In this document: one piece after another, positions 1 to 7,861 of the stretch
Numbering within the stretch: the stretch's first letter is position 1
How the letters are laid out: every line of letters begins with the position of its first letter
Assembly: GCA_036381275.1 (NCBI GenBank)
Contig: DASVDC010000017.1
Location: forward strand, 4,934 to 68,933
Reading direction: 5' to 3'
DNA: 64,000 bases
Source of the DNA: UBA7803 sp036381275
GTDB lineage: Bacteria; Pseudomonadota; Gammaproteobacteria; Pseudomonadales; Azotimanducaceae
Translations under genes and position numbers: made by a program
The notes under the pieces: model-generated
The model's input: only the letters and a program-made list of their open reading frames with translations
Databases searched by the model: none
What the model was told of the DNA's origin: nothing

Positions 1-162
1 CAGACCGCGCGCCAGATCGCGCGAACGACGTTCGAGCGCCGCGAACGTGAGCCGCTCCTCGCCCCGCACCAGCAGCTCCCCGTCGCCGTGGCGGCTCGCC
101 GCCGCCTTCAGCATGCTCGGGATGGTCGGCGGATACGGCGGCAGGGCCGGCGTCTCGGGCAT
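1..162 (-). CDS. acyl-CoA synthetase (AMP-dependent), N-terminal 54 residues only
   Basis: Only the first 54 codons lie in the window; the gene runs off the left edge. The ATG at 162-160 opens a frame reading MPETPALPPYPPTIPSMLKA and then ASRHGDGELLVRGEERLTFA. That is the usual start of a FadD-like ligase: a helix, then an 'R.G.....GEERLTFAEL' segment that precedes the adenylation core. No catalytic motif is inside the window, so the class is inferred from this leader and from context. It lies 17 bases downstream of the acyl-CoA dehydrogenase pair on the same strand, so it is probably the third gene of that operon and would supply the acyl-CoA substrate. Confidence 0.75.
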   Translation of the reverse strand, partial: MPETPALPPYPPTIPSMLKAAASRHGDGELLVRGEERLTFAALERRSRDLARGL

Positions 163-179
163 CGCGGCCGGTCCCTGCG

Positions 180-1316
180 TCAGAAGCCGAGCAGCTCGGC
201 GTAGCGGTTGCGGTGGAACGTCTGGTTGCCGAACAGCGCCTCCGCGGCGCGCGCGCGCTTCAGGTAGAAGCCGGCGTCGAACTCGTCGGTCATGCCGATG
301 CCGCCGTGAATCTGGATCAGCTCGTTGGAGACGAGATGCAGCAGCTCGCCGCCCTTGTACTTCGCGAGCGAGCACATCTCCGCGATGTTGTCGGCGCGGT
401 TGTCGATGGCCTGCAGCGCGGCTTCCACGCAGGAGCGGGTGAGCTCGAGCTTGGTGTACATCGCGGCGGCACGGTGACCGAGCGCCTGGAACGAGCCGAT
501 CACCTGGCCGAACTGCTTGCGCGTCTTCAGGTAATCGAGGGTCATCTCGAACGCCTGCGCGGCGGTGCCGAGCATCTCGGCGGCGAGCCCGGCGCGGGCG
601 CGGTCGAGGGTCGCGTCGAGCACGGCGAAACCGCGATCCACCTCGCCGAGCACCGCATCGGCGCCGACCTCGACGGCGTCGAAGTCGATGTTGGCGTAGC
701 CGCGACTGTCGGCGGTCCTGAGCTTGCGGCGCGTGACGCCGCGGGCGTTCGCGTCCACCAGGAACAGCGTGATGCCGTCGCGCTCACCCGGCGAGCCGCT
801 GGTGCGCGCGGCCACCACCAGTGCCGTCGCCGCGCCGCCTTCGGCGACGAACGTCTTGCGGCCGGTCAGCCTGAAGCCGTTGCCCGAGCGCTCGGCCTTC
901 AGCGCGACCGCGCTCGGCGCGTGCTTCGGCCCTTCGTCCACCGCGAGCGCCAGGATCGCGCTGCCGTCGACCACCTTCGGCAGCCAGGCGCGCTGCTGCG
1001 CTTCGCTGCCGCCGAGCAGCAGCGCGCTCGCGCCCGCGAGCGCGGAGGCGAGCAATGGCGATGCGGTGAGCTGCCGGCCGGTTTCTTCGAGCACCAGGCC
1101 GAAGGTCAGGTAGCCGAGATCGGAGCCGCCGAGCGCTTCCGGAATCAGGATGCCCGTCCAGCCCATCTCGACCATGCCTTGCCAGGTCGCCGGCTCGAAG
1201 CCGACGTCGATGCCGCTGTCGCGCATCTCGCGGAACTTCTTCACCGGCGCCACTTCGCTGACCCAGGATCTGGCCTGGTCTTTCAGCAGGGATTGTTCTT
1301 CGGTCAGTACGGCCAT
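180..1316 (-). CDS. acyl-CoA dehydrogenase, small (beta-type) subunit of a heteromeric pair
   Basis: 378 residues of acyl-CoA dehydrogenase fold: N-terminal helices (MAVLTEEQSLLKDQARSW), a beta domain, and a C-terminal helical domain with RKQFGQVIGSFQALGHRAA and IQIHGGIGMTDEFDAGFYLK. It ends RAAEALFGNQTFHRNRYAELLGF, a tail typical of the non-catalytic partner in paired FadE enzymes used on steroid side chains and other bulky acyl-CoAs. The start has an AGGAG 9 bases upstream. It lies 19 bases after the larger subunit at 1336. Inferred role: alpha,beta-dehydrogenation of an acyl-CoA as half of an alpha2beta2 enzyme. A homomeric enzyme is less likely given the pairing. Confidence 0.9.
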   Translation of the reverse strand: MAVLTEEQSLLKDQARSWVSEVAPVKKFREMRDSGIDVGFEPATWQGMVEMGWTGILIPEALGGSDLGYLTFGLVLEETGRQLTASPLLASALAGASALLLGGSEAQQRAWLPKVVDGSAILALAVDEGPKHAPSAVALKAERSGNGFRLTGRKTFVAEGGAATALVVAARTSGSPGERDGITLFLVDANARGVTRRKLRTADSRGYANIDFDAVEVGADAVLGEVDRGFAVLDATLDRARAGLAAEMLGTAAQAFEMTLDYLKTRKQFGQVIGSFQALGHRAAAMYTKLELTRSCVEAALQAIDNRADNIAEMCSLAKYKGGELLHLVSNELIQIHGGIGMTDEFDAGFYLKRARAAEALFGNQTFHRNRYAELLGF

Positions 1317-1335
1317 GCGATATCGCTCCTGCGGG

Positions 1336-2547
1336 TCAGCCTTTCTGGGTGGTCTCGGGCAGGCCGAGAATGTTCTTGGCGATGATGTTGTTCTGGATCT
1401 CGAACGATCCGCCGTAGATCGACATGGCCTTGCCGAACAGCCAGCTGCGCACCGCGGCGAGCTCTTCGGGCTCGAAATCGTGACCTTCCCAGCCGAGTCC
1501 TTGGTAGCCCATCAGCTCGAGCGTCAGCTCCGAGCGCGCCTGCGCGACGCTGGTCGCCGAGTTCTTCAGGATCGACGCCGCGGCGCTGACCTCCGGATTA
1601 CCGCGCGCTTCCGCCGCGACGCGGGCGAGGGTCAGGTTGTGCGCCTTCGCATCCATCAGGTGGCCGGCGAGCCGCGTACGCAGGTCGGAATCGGCGAGGC
1701 GCCCGTCGGCGTCGGTGCCGACGTAGCGCTTCGCCATGTCCTGCAGCGATTCGCCGCGCCCGCCGGCGAACGGGCTCGCTCCGGTCTGGCTCGCCCGCTC
1801 GTGCTGCAAGAGCCGCTTGCCGACGGTCCAGCCCTGGTTCAGCGGGCCGAGCAGGTCGTCCTTCTCGGCGCGGGCGTTGGTGAAGAACGTCTCGCAGAAC
1901 GGCGAGGCGCCGGAGATCAGCTTGATCGGCCGCGTCTCGACCCCGGGCTGGTGCATCGTCAGCATCAGGAAGCTGATGCCGTCGCGCTTCGGCGCGGAGG
2001 GATCGGTGCGCACCAGCACACCGCACCAGTCGGAGATGTCGGCGCCGGAGGTCCAGATCTTCTGGCCGTTGATCACCCAGTGATCACCCGCGTCTTCGGC
2101 GCGGGTGGAGAGCGAAGCCAGGTCCGAACCCGCGTTCGGCTCGGAGTAGCCGAGGCACCAGCGCACTTCGCCGCGGCAGATCGGCGGAATGTGGCGCTGT
2201 TTCTGCGCCTCGGTGCCGTACTCGAGGATGGTCGGCCCGACCATCGTCACGCCCATTCCGGCCCGGGACGGGATCGGATTGAACGCGCCGACCTTCTGCA
2301 TTTCTTCCTGCAGCACCCGGGCCTGGAGCGCGCTGAGACCGCCGCCGCCGTATTCGGCCGGCCAGGTGGGGGTGCCCCAGCCCTTCGCGCCGAGTCGCTG
2401 GATCCAGGTGCGCGCATCGCCCGAGAGCGCCGTGCCGCCTTCGACCGCGACGAACTCGGCCGCCCGCCCGGCCAGTGACTTCGGAAAGTTTTCCGCGAGC
2501 CAATTGCGCGCTTCGGTGCGAAACGCTTCCAGATCCTCTTGCGCCAT
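1336..2547 (-). CDS. acyl-CoA dehydrogenase, large (alpha-type) subunit
   Basis: About 403 residues from the ATG at 2547; an in-frame GTG three codons upstream is an alternative start. The beta domain has YSEPNAGSDLASLSTRAE and INGQKIWTSGADISDWCGVL, the usual FAD and substrate contacts. The C terminus has GGSFEIQNNIIAKNILGLPE, the equivalent of the FadE 'GTSEIQRNIIAERVLGLP' motif. It is first in the operon with the beta subunit (19 bases downstream) and the partial ligase. An AT-rich stretch at about 2573-2600 upstream is the likely promoter. Substrate unknown. Confidence 0.92.
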   Translation of the reverse strand: MAQEDLEAFRTEARNWLAENFPKSLAGRAAEFVAVEGGTALSGDARTWIQRLGAKGWGTPTWPAEYGGGGLSALQARVLQEEMQKVGAFNPIPSRAGMGVTMVGPTILEYGTEAQKQRHIPPICRGEVRWCLGYSEPNAGSDLASLSTRAEDAGDHWVINGQKIWTSGADISDWCGVLVRTDPSAPKRDGISFLMLTMHQPGVETRPIKLISGASPFCETFFTNARAEKDDLLGPLNQGWTVGKRLLQHERASQTGASPFAGGRGESLQDMAKRYVGTDADGRLADSDLRTRLAGHLMDAKAHNLTLARVAAEARGNPEVSAAASILKNSATSVAQARSELTLELMGYQGLGWEGHDFEPEELAAVRSWLFGKAMSIYGGSFEIQNNIIAKNILGLPETTQKG

Positions 2548-2671
2548 CGGTTTCACTCGTGAGGTTGGACTTGTATAACCAGGTGAACTATATCAGAAGC
2601 CGCCGGCGGAGCGGCGGGTCGGTGAGGTCGAACCTTAGCCGGGATCGTCGGCCGCGGGAAGATGAGAGTAT
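2548..2671. promoter_or_regulatory. divergent control region of the acyl-CoA dehydrogenase operon and the crotonase operon
   Basis: Divergently transcribed genes flank this stretch. Bases 2573-2600 (TTGTATAACCAGGTGAACTA followed by TATCAG) are strikingly AT-rich against the surrounding GC-rich DNA, with TATA at both ends of a 19-base block. I see no clean -35/-10 pair. A promoter or regulator site here is inference from context and composition. Confidence 0.35.
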
Positions 2672-2734
2672 TGTGGGAGCGGCCTCCGGCCGCGAACGAA
2701 CGGCCCGGATTCGCGGCCGGAGGCCGCTCCCACA
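2672..2734. repeat. REP-like palindromic repeat, copy 1 (complete)
   Basis: Two perfect 25-base inverted arms (2672-2696 and 2710-2734; core GTGGGAGCGGCCTCCGGCC) around a 13-base spacer. It would form a very stable hairpin. It lies just before the crotonase start; the frame of that gene stays open through the repeat, but translation of the repeat is unlikely, so the start was placed after it. Confidence 0.93.
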
Positions 2735-2751
2735 GACGAACGGGTCCCAGC

Positions 2752-3771
2752 GTGAAAGATCGTCAACGAGAACCCGCGTTCGGCACGGATTCCGTGTCCG
2801 TCCATTCCGCGGCCGAGCTGCTCGCCCTCGCCGCGGATCCCGGCTGGGCGGATGGCGCCGACGCGGAGCTGCTCGCGGTGCGGCTCGACGGCGCGGCCGA
2901 TCTCACCGACGCGGATCGGGCGCGGCTCGGCCGATGGCTCGGCGAGCTGCCGGTGCCGGTGATCGGCATCGGCGACGCCGGTCCGCTGCACGACGCGGTG
3001 GACGTCGTCGTCGCGACGACGGACGAGCTCGAACGGTTGGTCGGCCGGATCCGCGAGAATCCGCGGGCCGCGGCGGTGCTCGTCCAGGTGCTTCGCAGCA
3101 CCGCGCGGGCGACGATCATGGACGGCCTGGTGCTCGAGTCGCTGGCGTACGGCGCGCTGCAGGCGAGCGGTGAATTCCAGCGCTGGCTCGAGAAGCGCGG
3201 CGCGGCGTCGCCGGCGGAGCCGGACCGGCCGGTGCTGCGCATGGAGCGCCGCGGTGAGCGCCTCGACATCACCCTCGACAGCCCGCGCAACCGCAACGCG
3301 CTGTCGGCGGCGCTGCGCGATGCGCTGACGGAAGCGTTCACGCTGGTGGCGATGGACGACGGCATCCGCGAGGTGCACGTGCGCGGCAACGGCCCGTGCT
3401 TCAGCGCCGGCGGCGATCTGACCGAGTTCGGCACGAGCCGCGATCCGGCGGCCGCGCACCGGGTGCGGATGCGGCGGATGCCGGCGCGCTATCTCGCGGC
3501 GGCCGCCGACCGCTACCACTTCCACCTGCACGGGGCGTGCATCGGCGCCGGCATCGAGCTGCCGGCGTTCGCCGGCCGGATCACCGCGACGGCGGATGCG
3601 TTCTTCCAGTTGCCGGAGGTCGCGATGGGCCTGATCCCGGGCGCCGGCGGTTGCGTCAGCATCCCGCGCCGAATCGGCCGCCAGCGCACCGCCTGGCTCG
3701 CGCTCAGTAACGAGCGGATCGACGCAGCGAAGGCCCTCGAGTGGGGGCTGATCGATGCGATCGCCCGGTGA
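2752..3771 (+). CDS. crotonase-fold enoyl-CoA hydratase/isomerase with C-terminal part placed first
   Basis: 339 residues from a GTG just after the palindromic repeat. Residues about 170-339 are a crotonase core: LDITLDSPRNRNALSAALRD, oxyanion-hole segments CFSAGGDL (about 216) and HGACIGAGIEL (about 260), and both hydratase glutamates (AGIEL, LPEVAMGLIPGAGG). The protein then stops right after ALEWGLIDAIAR, without the C-terminal helices that normally follow. Residues about 88-150 (DELERLVGRIRENPRAA then MDGLVLESLAYGALQASGEF and RWLEKR) look like exactly those missing helices, placed in front. So the chain looks permuted, or a collapsed duplication. The alpha/beta hydrolase follows after 14 bases. 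Likely acts in the same acyl-CoA pathway as the divergent dehydrogenase. Confidence 0.85.
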   Translation: MKDRQREPAFGTDSVSVHSAAELLALAADPGWADGADAELLAVRLDGAADLTDADRARLGRWLGELPVPVIGIGDAGPLHDAVDVVVATTDELERLVGRIRENPRAAAVLVQVLRSTARATIMDGLVLESLAYGALQASGEFQRWLEKRGAASPAEPDRPVLRMERRGERLDITLDSPRNRNALSAALRDALTEAFTLVAMDDGIREVHVRGNGPCFSAGGDLTEFGTSRDPAAAHRVRMRRMPARYLAAAADRYHFHLHGACIGAGIELPAFAGRITATADAFFQLPEVAMGLIPGAGGCVSIPRRIGRQRTAWLALSNERIDAAKALEWGLIDAIAR

Positions 3772-3785
3772 TCGAAGGAGTGACA

Positions 3786-4667
3786 ATGCAGCCCACGTTC
3801 AGGCGCTTCACCGGCTTCGAAGGGATCGAGCTCGCCGCCGACGTGTGGGGTGACGAAGACGCCTGGCCGGTGCTGCTGATGCACGGCGGCGGCCAGACCC
3901 GTCACGCCTGGGGCGATACCGCGCGCCGGCTGGCCGAAGCCGGCTGGCGCGCCGTGTCGCTCGACCTGCGCGGTCACGGCGACAGCGCCTGGGCGCCCAA
4001 CGCGGACTATTCGTTCACCGCCTTCGCCTCGGATTGCATCGCCGTCTGCGACCAGCTCGGCCGCCCTCCGGTGCTGGTCGGCGCCTCCCTCGGCGGGGTG
4101 GCGGCGATCCTCGCCGAAGGCAACAGCGACCGGGTGGTGTCGAGCGGGCTGGTCATCGTCGACATCACTCACAAGAGCAACCCGGAGGGCGTCGCGCGGA
4201 TCCGCGAGTTCATGGCCTCGGGGCGCAGCGGCTTCGCCACGCTCGACGAGGCGGCCGCGGCGATCGCCGCGTACACGCCGCACCGGAGGCGCAGGGTGAA
4301 TCCGGCGGGGCTGCGCAAGGTGCTGCGCCAGCGTGACGACGGTCGGTGGTACTTCCACTGGGACCCGAAGTTCCTGCAGGGCGTGCGGGGCGAAGCCACC
4401 CGCACCGAGGTGCCGTCGCCCGGCTTCCAGGGCCCGTTCGAAGCGGCTCTCGCCAACATCCACGTGCCGACGCTCCTGGTGCGGGGGCTGCTCTCCGACG
4501 TCGTCACCGAGGAGGGGGTGCGGGATTTCCTCACCAAGCTGCCGCACGCGAAGCTCGCGGACGTGAAGGACGCGGCGCACATGGTCGCCGGGGACGAGAA
4601 CGACGCGTTCTCGAGTGCGGTCATCGAGTTTCTCGAGCAGGACGTGCGGCCGAACCTCCCGGCCTGA
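3786..4667 (+). CDS. alpha/beta hydrolase
   Basis: 293 residues; ATG with a strong GAAGGAG 5 bases upstream, 14 bases after the crotonase stop. Motifs: LLMHGGGQTRHAW (oxyanion region), SLDLRGHGDSAW, nucleophile elbow LVGASLGGVAAI (Ser about 102), an acid in LLSDVVTEEG and the histidine in KDAAHMVAGDEND. This is the classic Ser-Asp-His order. Family members cleave esters, thioesters or C-C bonds; the neighbours favour a ring- or chain-cleavage product or a CoA thioester, but the substrate cannot be read from the sequence. No signal peptide, so cytoplasmic. Confidence 0.9.
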   Translation: MQPTFRRFTGFEGIELAADVWGDEDAWPVLLMHGGGQTRHAWGDTARRLAEAGWRAVSLDLRGHGDSAWAPNADYSFTAFASDCIAVCDQLGRPPVLVGASLGGVAAILAEGNSDRVVSSGLVIVDITHKSNPEGVARIREFMASGRSGFATLDEAAAAIAAYTPHRRRRVNPAGLRKVLRQRDDGRWYFHWDPKFLQGVRGEATRTEVPSPGFQGPFEAALANIHVPTLLVRGLLSDVVTEEGVRDFLTKLPHAKLADVKDAAHMVAGDENDAFSSAVIEFLEQDVRPNLPA

Positions 4668-4722
4668 TTCGGGTGCCGTCGTGCGACAATCGTCGACTCG
4701 AAGCCAGCGAGGAGAACCGACC

Positions 4723-6456
4723 GTGACATCGACCCATCCGCTTGCGCGGCTCGGCCGCGTCGTGCTGCTGCCGATCGCGCTGCTGCTTTCCGGCTGCGGC
4801 CCGGCCGAGGCGCCGCAGGACGCTGCCGACGACGTGTCGGTCGCCCAGCGCCCGGCGGCTGACGGGGCTGCAGCCGAGGCGCCGGCGGCCACGGCGCTCG
4901 CGCCGGTGCGCCCCGAGATCTACGCGCGCGTCGAGCTGACCGCCGATCTGTCCGCGCTCACGGACGCGCAGCGGCGGATGATCGTGCGGCTGATCGAGGC
5001 CTCCGAGATCATGGACGAGCTGTTCTGGCGTCAGGCGTTCCGGGACGATCATCGGGGCTGGCTGGACTCCATCGAAGATCCCGAGACCCGGCGCTTCGCC
5101 GCGCTGAACTACGGCCCCTGGGACCGGCTCGCGGACGAGCGCCCGTTCATCGCCGGATTCGGCGAGAAGCCGCTCGGCGCGAGCTTCTATCCCGCCGACA
5201 TGACCCGCGAGGAATTCGAGGCGGCGGACCTGCCGGGCAAGGACAGTCTCTACACGCTGCTGCGCCGCGGCGAAGCCGGCGAGCTCACCGTCGTGCCGTA
5301 CCACGTGGCGTACGCGCCGGAGCTCGAGCGCGCGGCGGAGCTGCTCCGTCAGGCCGCCGATCTCGCCGAGCACGACGGTTTCGCCGAGTACCTGCGGCTG
5401 CGGGCGGATGCGCTGGTCAGCGACGACTACCGGCCGAGCGACATGAAGTGGATGGACGTGAAGACCAATCCGATCGAGCTCGTGATCGGCCCCATCGAGA
5501 CCTACGAGGACCGGCTGTTCGGCTACAAGGCGGCGTACGAGTCGTACGTGCTGGTCAAGGACCAGGCCTGGAGCGAACGCCTGGCGCGGTTCGCGCAATT
5601 CCTGCCGGAGCTGCAGCGGGGACTGCCGGTTCCGGACGAGCTGAAGGCGGAGTCGCCGGGTACCGACTCGGATCTCGGCGCCTACGACGTGCTCTATTAC
5701 GCCGGGCACAGCAACGCGGGCTCGAAGACCATCGCGATCAACCTGCCGAACGACGAAGTGGTGCAGCTCGAGAAGGGCACCCGTCGGCTGCAGCTCAAGA
5801 ACGCGATGCAGGCGAAGTTCGACCAGATTCTCGTGCCGATCGCGGAGCGCCTGATCCATCCGTCGCAGCGGCGCCACGTGACGTTCGATGCGTTCTTCGC
5901 CAACACGATGTTCCACGAGGTCGCGCACGGGCTCGGCATCAAGAACACCGTGAACGGCAAGGGCACCGTGCGGGAGGCGCTGCGCGAGCTGGCCGGCAGC
6001 ATGGAGGAGGGCAAGGCGGACATCCTCGGCCTCTACATGATCACGCGCCTGCACGAGAAGGGCGAGCTCGGCGAGGCCGCCCTCGAGGACTACTACGTCA
6101 CGTTCGTCGCGAGCGTGTTCCGTTCGGTGCGGTTCGGCGCGAGCAGCGCGCACGGCAAGGCCAACATGGTGCGCTTCAACTTCCTCGTCGATCGGGGCGC
6201 GGTGGTTAGGGATGCGGAGACCGGCACGTACCGCGTCGACTTCGAGCGGATGGGCGACGCGATGACGGAGCTCTCGAACCGGCTGCTGACGCTGCAGGGC
6301 ACCGGCGACTACGAGGGCACCGCGCGGCTGCTCGAGGAGCAGGGCGTGATCGGGCCGGAGCTGCAGCGCGATCTCGATCGGCTGACCTCCGCCGGCATTC
6401 CGGTGGACATCGAGTTCGAGCAGGGCCTCGAGCCACTCGGGCTGGTTCGGTCGTAG
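4723..6456 (+). CDS. M49-like (dipeptidyl-peptidase III family) zinc hydrolase, predicted lipoprotein
   Basis: 577 residues from a GTG with GAGGAG upstream. The leader RLGRVVLLPIALLLSGCGPA carries a lipobox (LLSGC), so it should be a lipid-anchored envelope protein. The middle and C-terminal halves resemble the DPP3/M49 group: FANTMFHEVAHGLGIKNTVN (His398, Glu399, His402) and a downstream glutamate motif in MEEGKADILGLYMI (about 427-436). The zinc motif is HExxH, whereas classic DPP III has one extra residue (HExxxH). The inferred metal ligands are His398, His402 and Glu429. Substrate unknown; related proteins have been annotated both as peptidases and as Nudix-like hydrolases. It lies 55 bases after the hydrolase and faces the amidohydrolase tail to tail (10 bases). 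Confidence 0.8.
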   Translation: MTSTHPLARLGRVVLLPIALLLSGCGPAEAPQDAADDVSVAQRPAADGAAAEAPAATALAPVRPEIYARVELTADLSALTDAQRRMIVRLIEASEIMDELFWRQAFRDDHRGWLDSIEDPETRRFAALNYGPWDRLADERPFIAGFGEKPLGASFYPADMTREEFEAADLPGKDSLYTLLRRGEAGELTVVPYHVAYAPELERAAELLRQAADLAEHDGFAEYLRLRADALVSDDYRPSDMKWMDVKTNPIELVIGPIETYEDRLFGYKAAYESYVLVKDQAWSERLARFAQFLPELQRGLPVPDELKAESPGTDSDLGAYDVLYYAGHSNAGSKTIAINLPNDEVVQLEKGTRRLQLKNAMQAKFDQILVPIAERLIHPSQRRHVTFDAFFANTMFHEVAHGLGIKNTVNGKGTVREALRELAGSMEEGKADILGLYMITRLHEKGELGEAALEDYYVTFVASVFRSVRFGASSAHGKANMVRFNFLVDRGAVVRDAETGTYRVDFERMGDAMTELSNRLLTLQGTGDYEGTARLLEEQGVIGPELQRDLDRLTSAGIPVDIEFEQGLEPLGLVRS

Positions 6457-6466
6457 CCGGCGCGGT

Positions 6467-7861
6467 TCAGCCCGGCTGCAGCCGCTGCCAGATCACGCGC
6501 CCGCCGACGATCGTCGCCCGCACGTTCGCCGCGGAGAGCGACTCGCGCGCGGCCGCCCACGGTACGTCGAGCAGACACAGATCGGCGATCGCGCCGGGTT
6601 CGATCCGGCGCGGCGCGGCGGGCGCTTCCGAAGCGCCGAGAAACAGCGCGAGCGCCTGCTCCGGGGTGAGCCGTTCGTCTTCGCCGAGCACCGCGCCCGA
6701 GCCGGTGCGGCGCGTTACCGCGGCGTGCATCGCCCGCCAGGGATCGGCGTCGCCGAACGGCGCGTCGGTGCCGCCGGCGAGCGGCACCCCGGCGTCGAGG
6801 AACGCGCGGCCGCGGTAGAGCCAGCCGTGCTCGGTCTCGGGCACGTCCGTCCGGTAGGCGTCGCCCCGCTCCGTCACGAAGTTCGGCTGGGTCACCACCG
6901 TGAGGCCGAGCGCCCGGATCTGCTCGAGCAGGACCGGCGGGGTCACGGACGCGTGCTCGATCCGGTCGCCGGCGCGCGCTCCGGCTTCCCGGAGCGCCGC
7001 GAGCGCGAACACCAGCTCCGCCTCGGTCACGCAGTGCACGGCGATGCCGCGTCCGTCGGCGTGGCTGCGGCGCACCGCGGCGACCACCGCGTCGAACGGC
7101 GGCAGCGCGCTCTCGTGCAGGTGGATCTTGGTTTCGCCGACCGTGGGCCCGTCGTCGGGAGCGTCCGTCCGCCCGGCCACCGTCGTCAGCTCGGCGGCGC
7201 CGGCGATGCGCAGGCGCTGCCGGATCGCGCCCTCGCGCTCGAGCCGCGCGAGCGCGGCGAACGCATCGGGCCCGTTGTGTGCCGTCATGTCGGTGACCCC
7301 GGTGACGCCGTAGCGCGCGAGCCGCTCGCTGGCCGCGGCGAGCGGCGGCAGCGAGGCACCGATCGCCGCGCGGAGGGCCTCGTCGCGGTCGAACAGCCGG
7401 CCGTCGTCGGCCCACGGCCCGCATGCGGCGGCGAGCCGCTCGAGGCCGCGGGAATTGACGATCCACAGCCGTCCGGAGCGATGCTGGATGCGCACCGGCC
7501 GGTCCGGCGCGTGGGCATCCAGCCAGTGCCGGTCGATGTCGCCGGCCACGTGCTCGTGGTAGCCGATGCCGCGGATCCAGCCGTCGCCGCCCGCAGCGGC
7601 ACCGGCCAGCGCCGCCTCGAGCTCCGCGGCGGTGTGGACCTCCGGCGGCCCGCAGCGCACCGAGCCGAGGGAGGCCGCGTACGCCATCAGATGGATGTGG
7701 TGGTCGTGCAGCCCGGGCAGCAGCGCACCGCCGCCGGCGTCGAGCACCGGTTCGCCCGGTCCCGGCGTCAGTCGTCCGAGCGCTTCGATCCGGCCGTGCC
7801 GCAGCCGCACGTCGATCGGCGCGACCGGGTGGCCGAAGACTTCCGCCGCGCGGATCAGCAT
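6467..7861 (-). CDS. amidohydrolase family protein (YtcJ-like metal-dependent hydrolase)
   Basis: 464 residues. Metal-site motifs in order: GLHDHHIHLMAYA near the N terminus (HxH), KIHLHESALPP, AVHCVTEAELVFA, RIEHASVTPP, and a late GGTDAPFGDADPW aspartate. These match the amidohydrolase_3 group. The C terminus (DLCLLDVPWAAARESLSAAN) rebuilds the small beta domain. Its ATG overlaps the stop of the upstream CoA transferase by one base (TGATG), so the two are translationally coupled. This and the ligase further upstream suggest hydrolysis of a cyclic amide, lactone or imide intermediate in the CoA pathway; the substrate is unknown. Confidence 0.85.
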   Translation of the reverse strand: MLIRAAEVFGHPVAPIDVRLRHGRIEALGRLTPGPGEPVLDAGGGALLPGLHDHHIHLMAYAASLGSVRCGPPEVHTAAELEAALAGAAAGGDGWIRGIGYHEHVAGDIDRHWLDAHAPDRPVRIQHRSGRLWIVNSRGLERLAAACGPWADDGRLFDRDEALRAAIGASLPPLAAASERLARYGVTGVTDMTAHNGPDAFAALARLEREGAIRQRLRIAGAAELTTVAGRTDAPDDGPTVGETKIHLHESALPPFDAVVAAVRRSHADGRGIAVHCVTEAELVFALAALREAGARAGDRIEHASVTPPVLLEQIRALGLTVVTQPNFVTERGDAYRTDVPETEHGWLYRGRAFLDAGVPLAGGTDAPFGDADPWRAMHAAVTRRTGSGAVLGEDERLTPEQALALFLGASEAPAAPRRIEPGAIADLCLLDVPWAAARESLSAANVRATIVGGRVIWQRLQPG

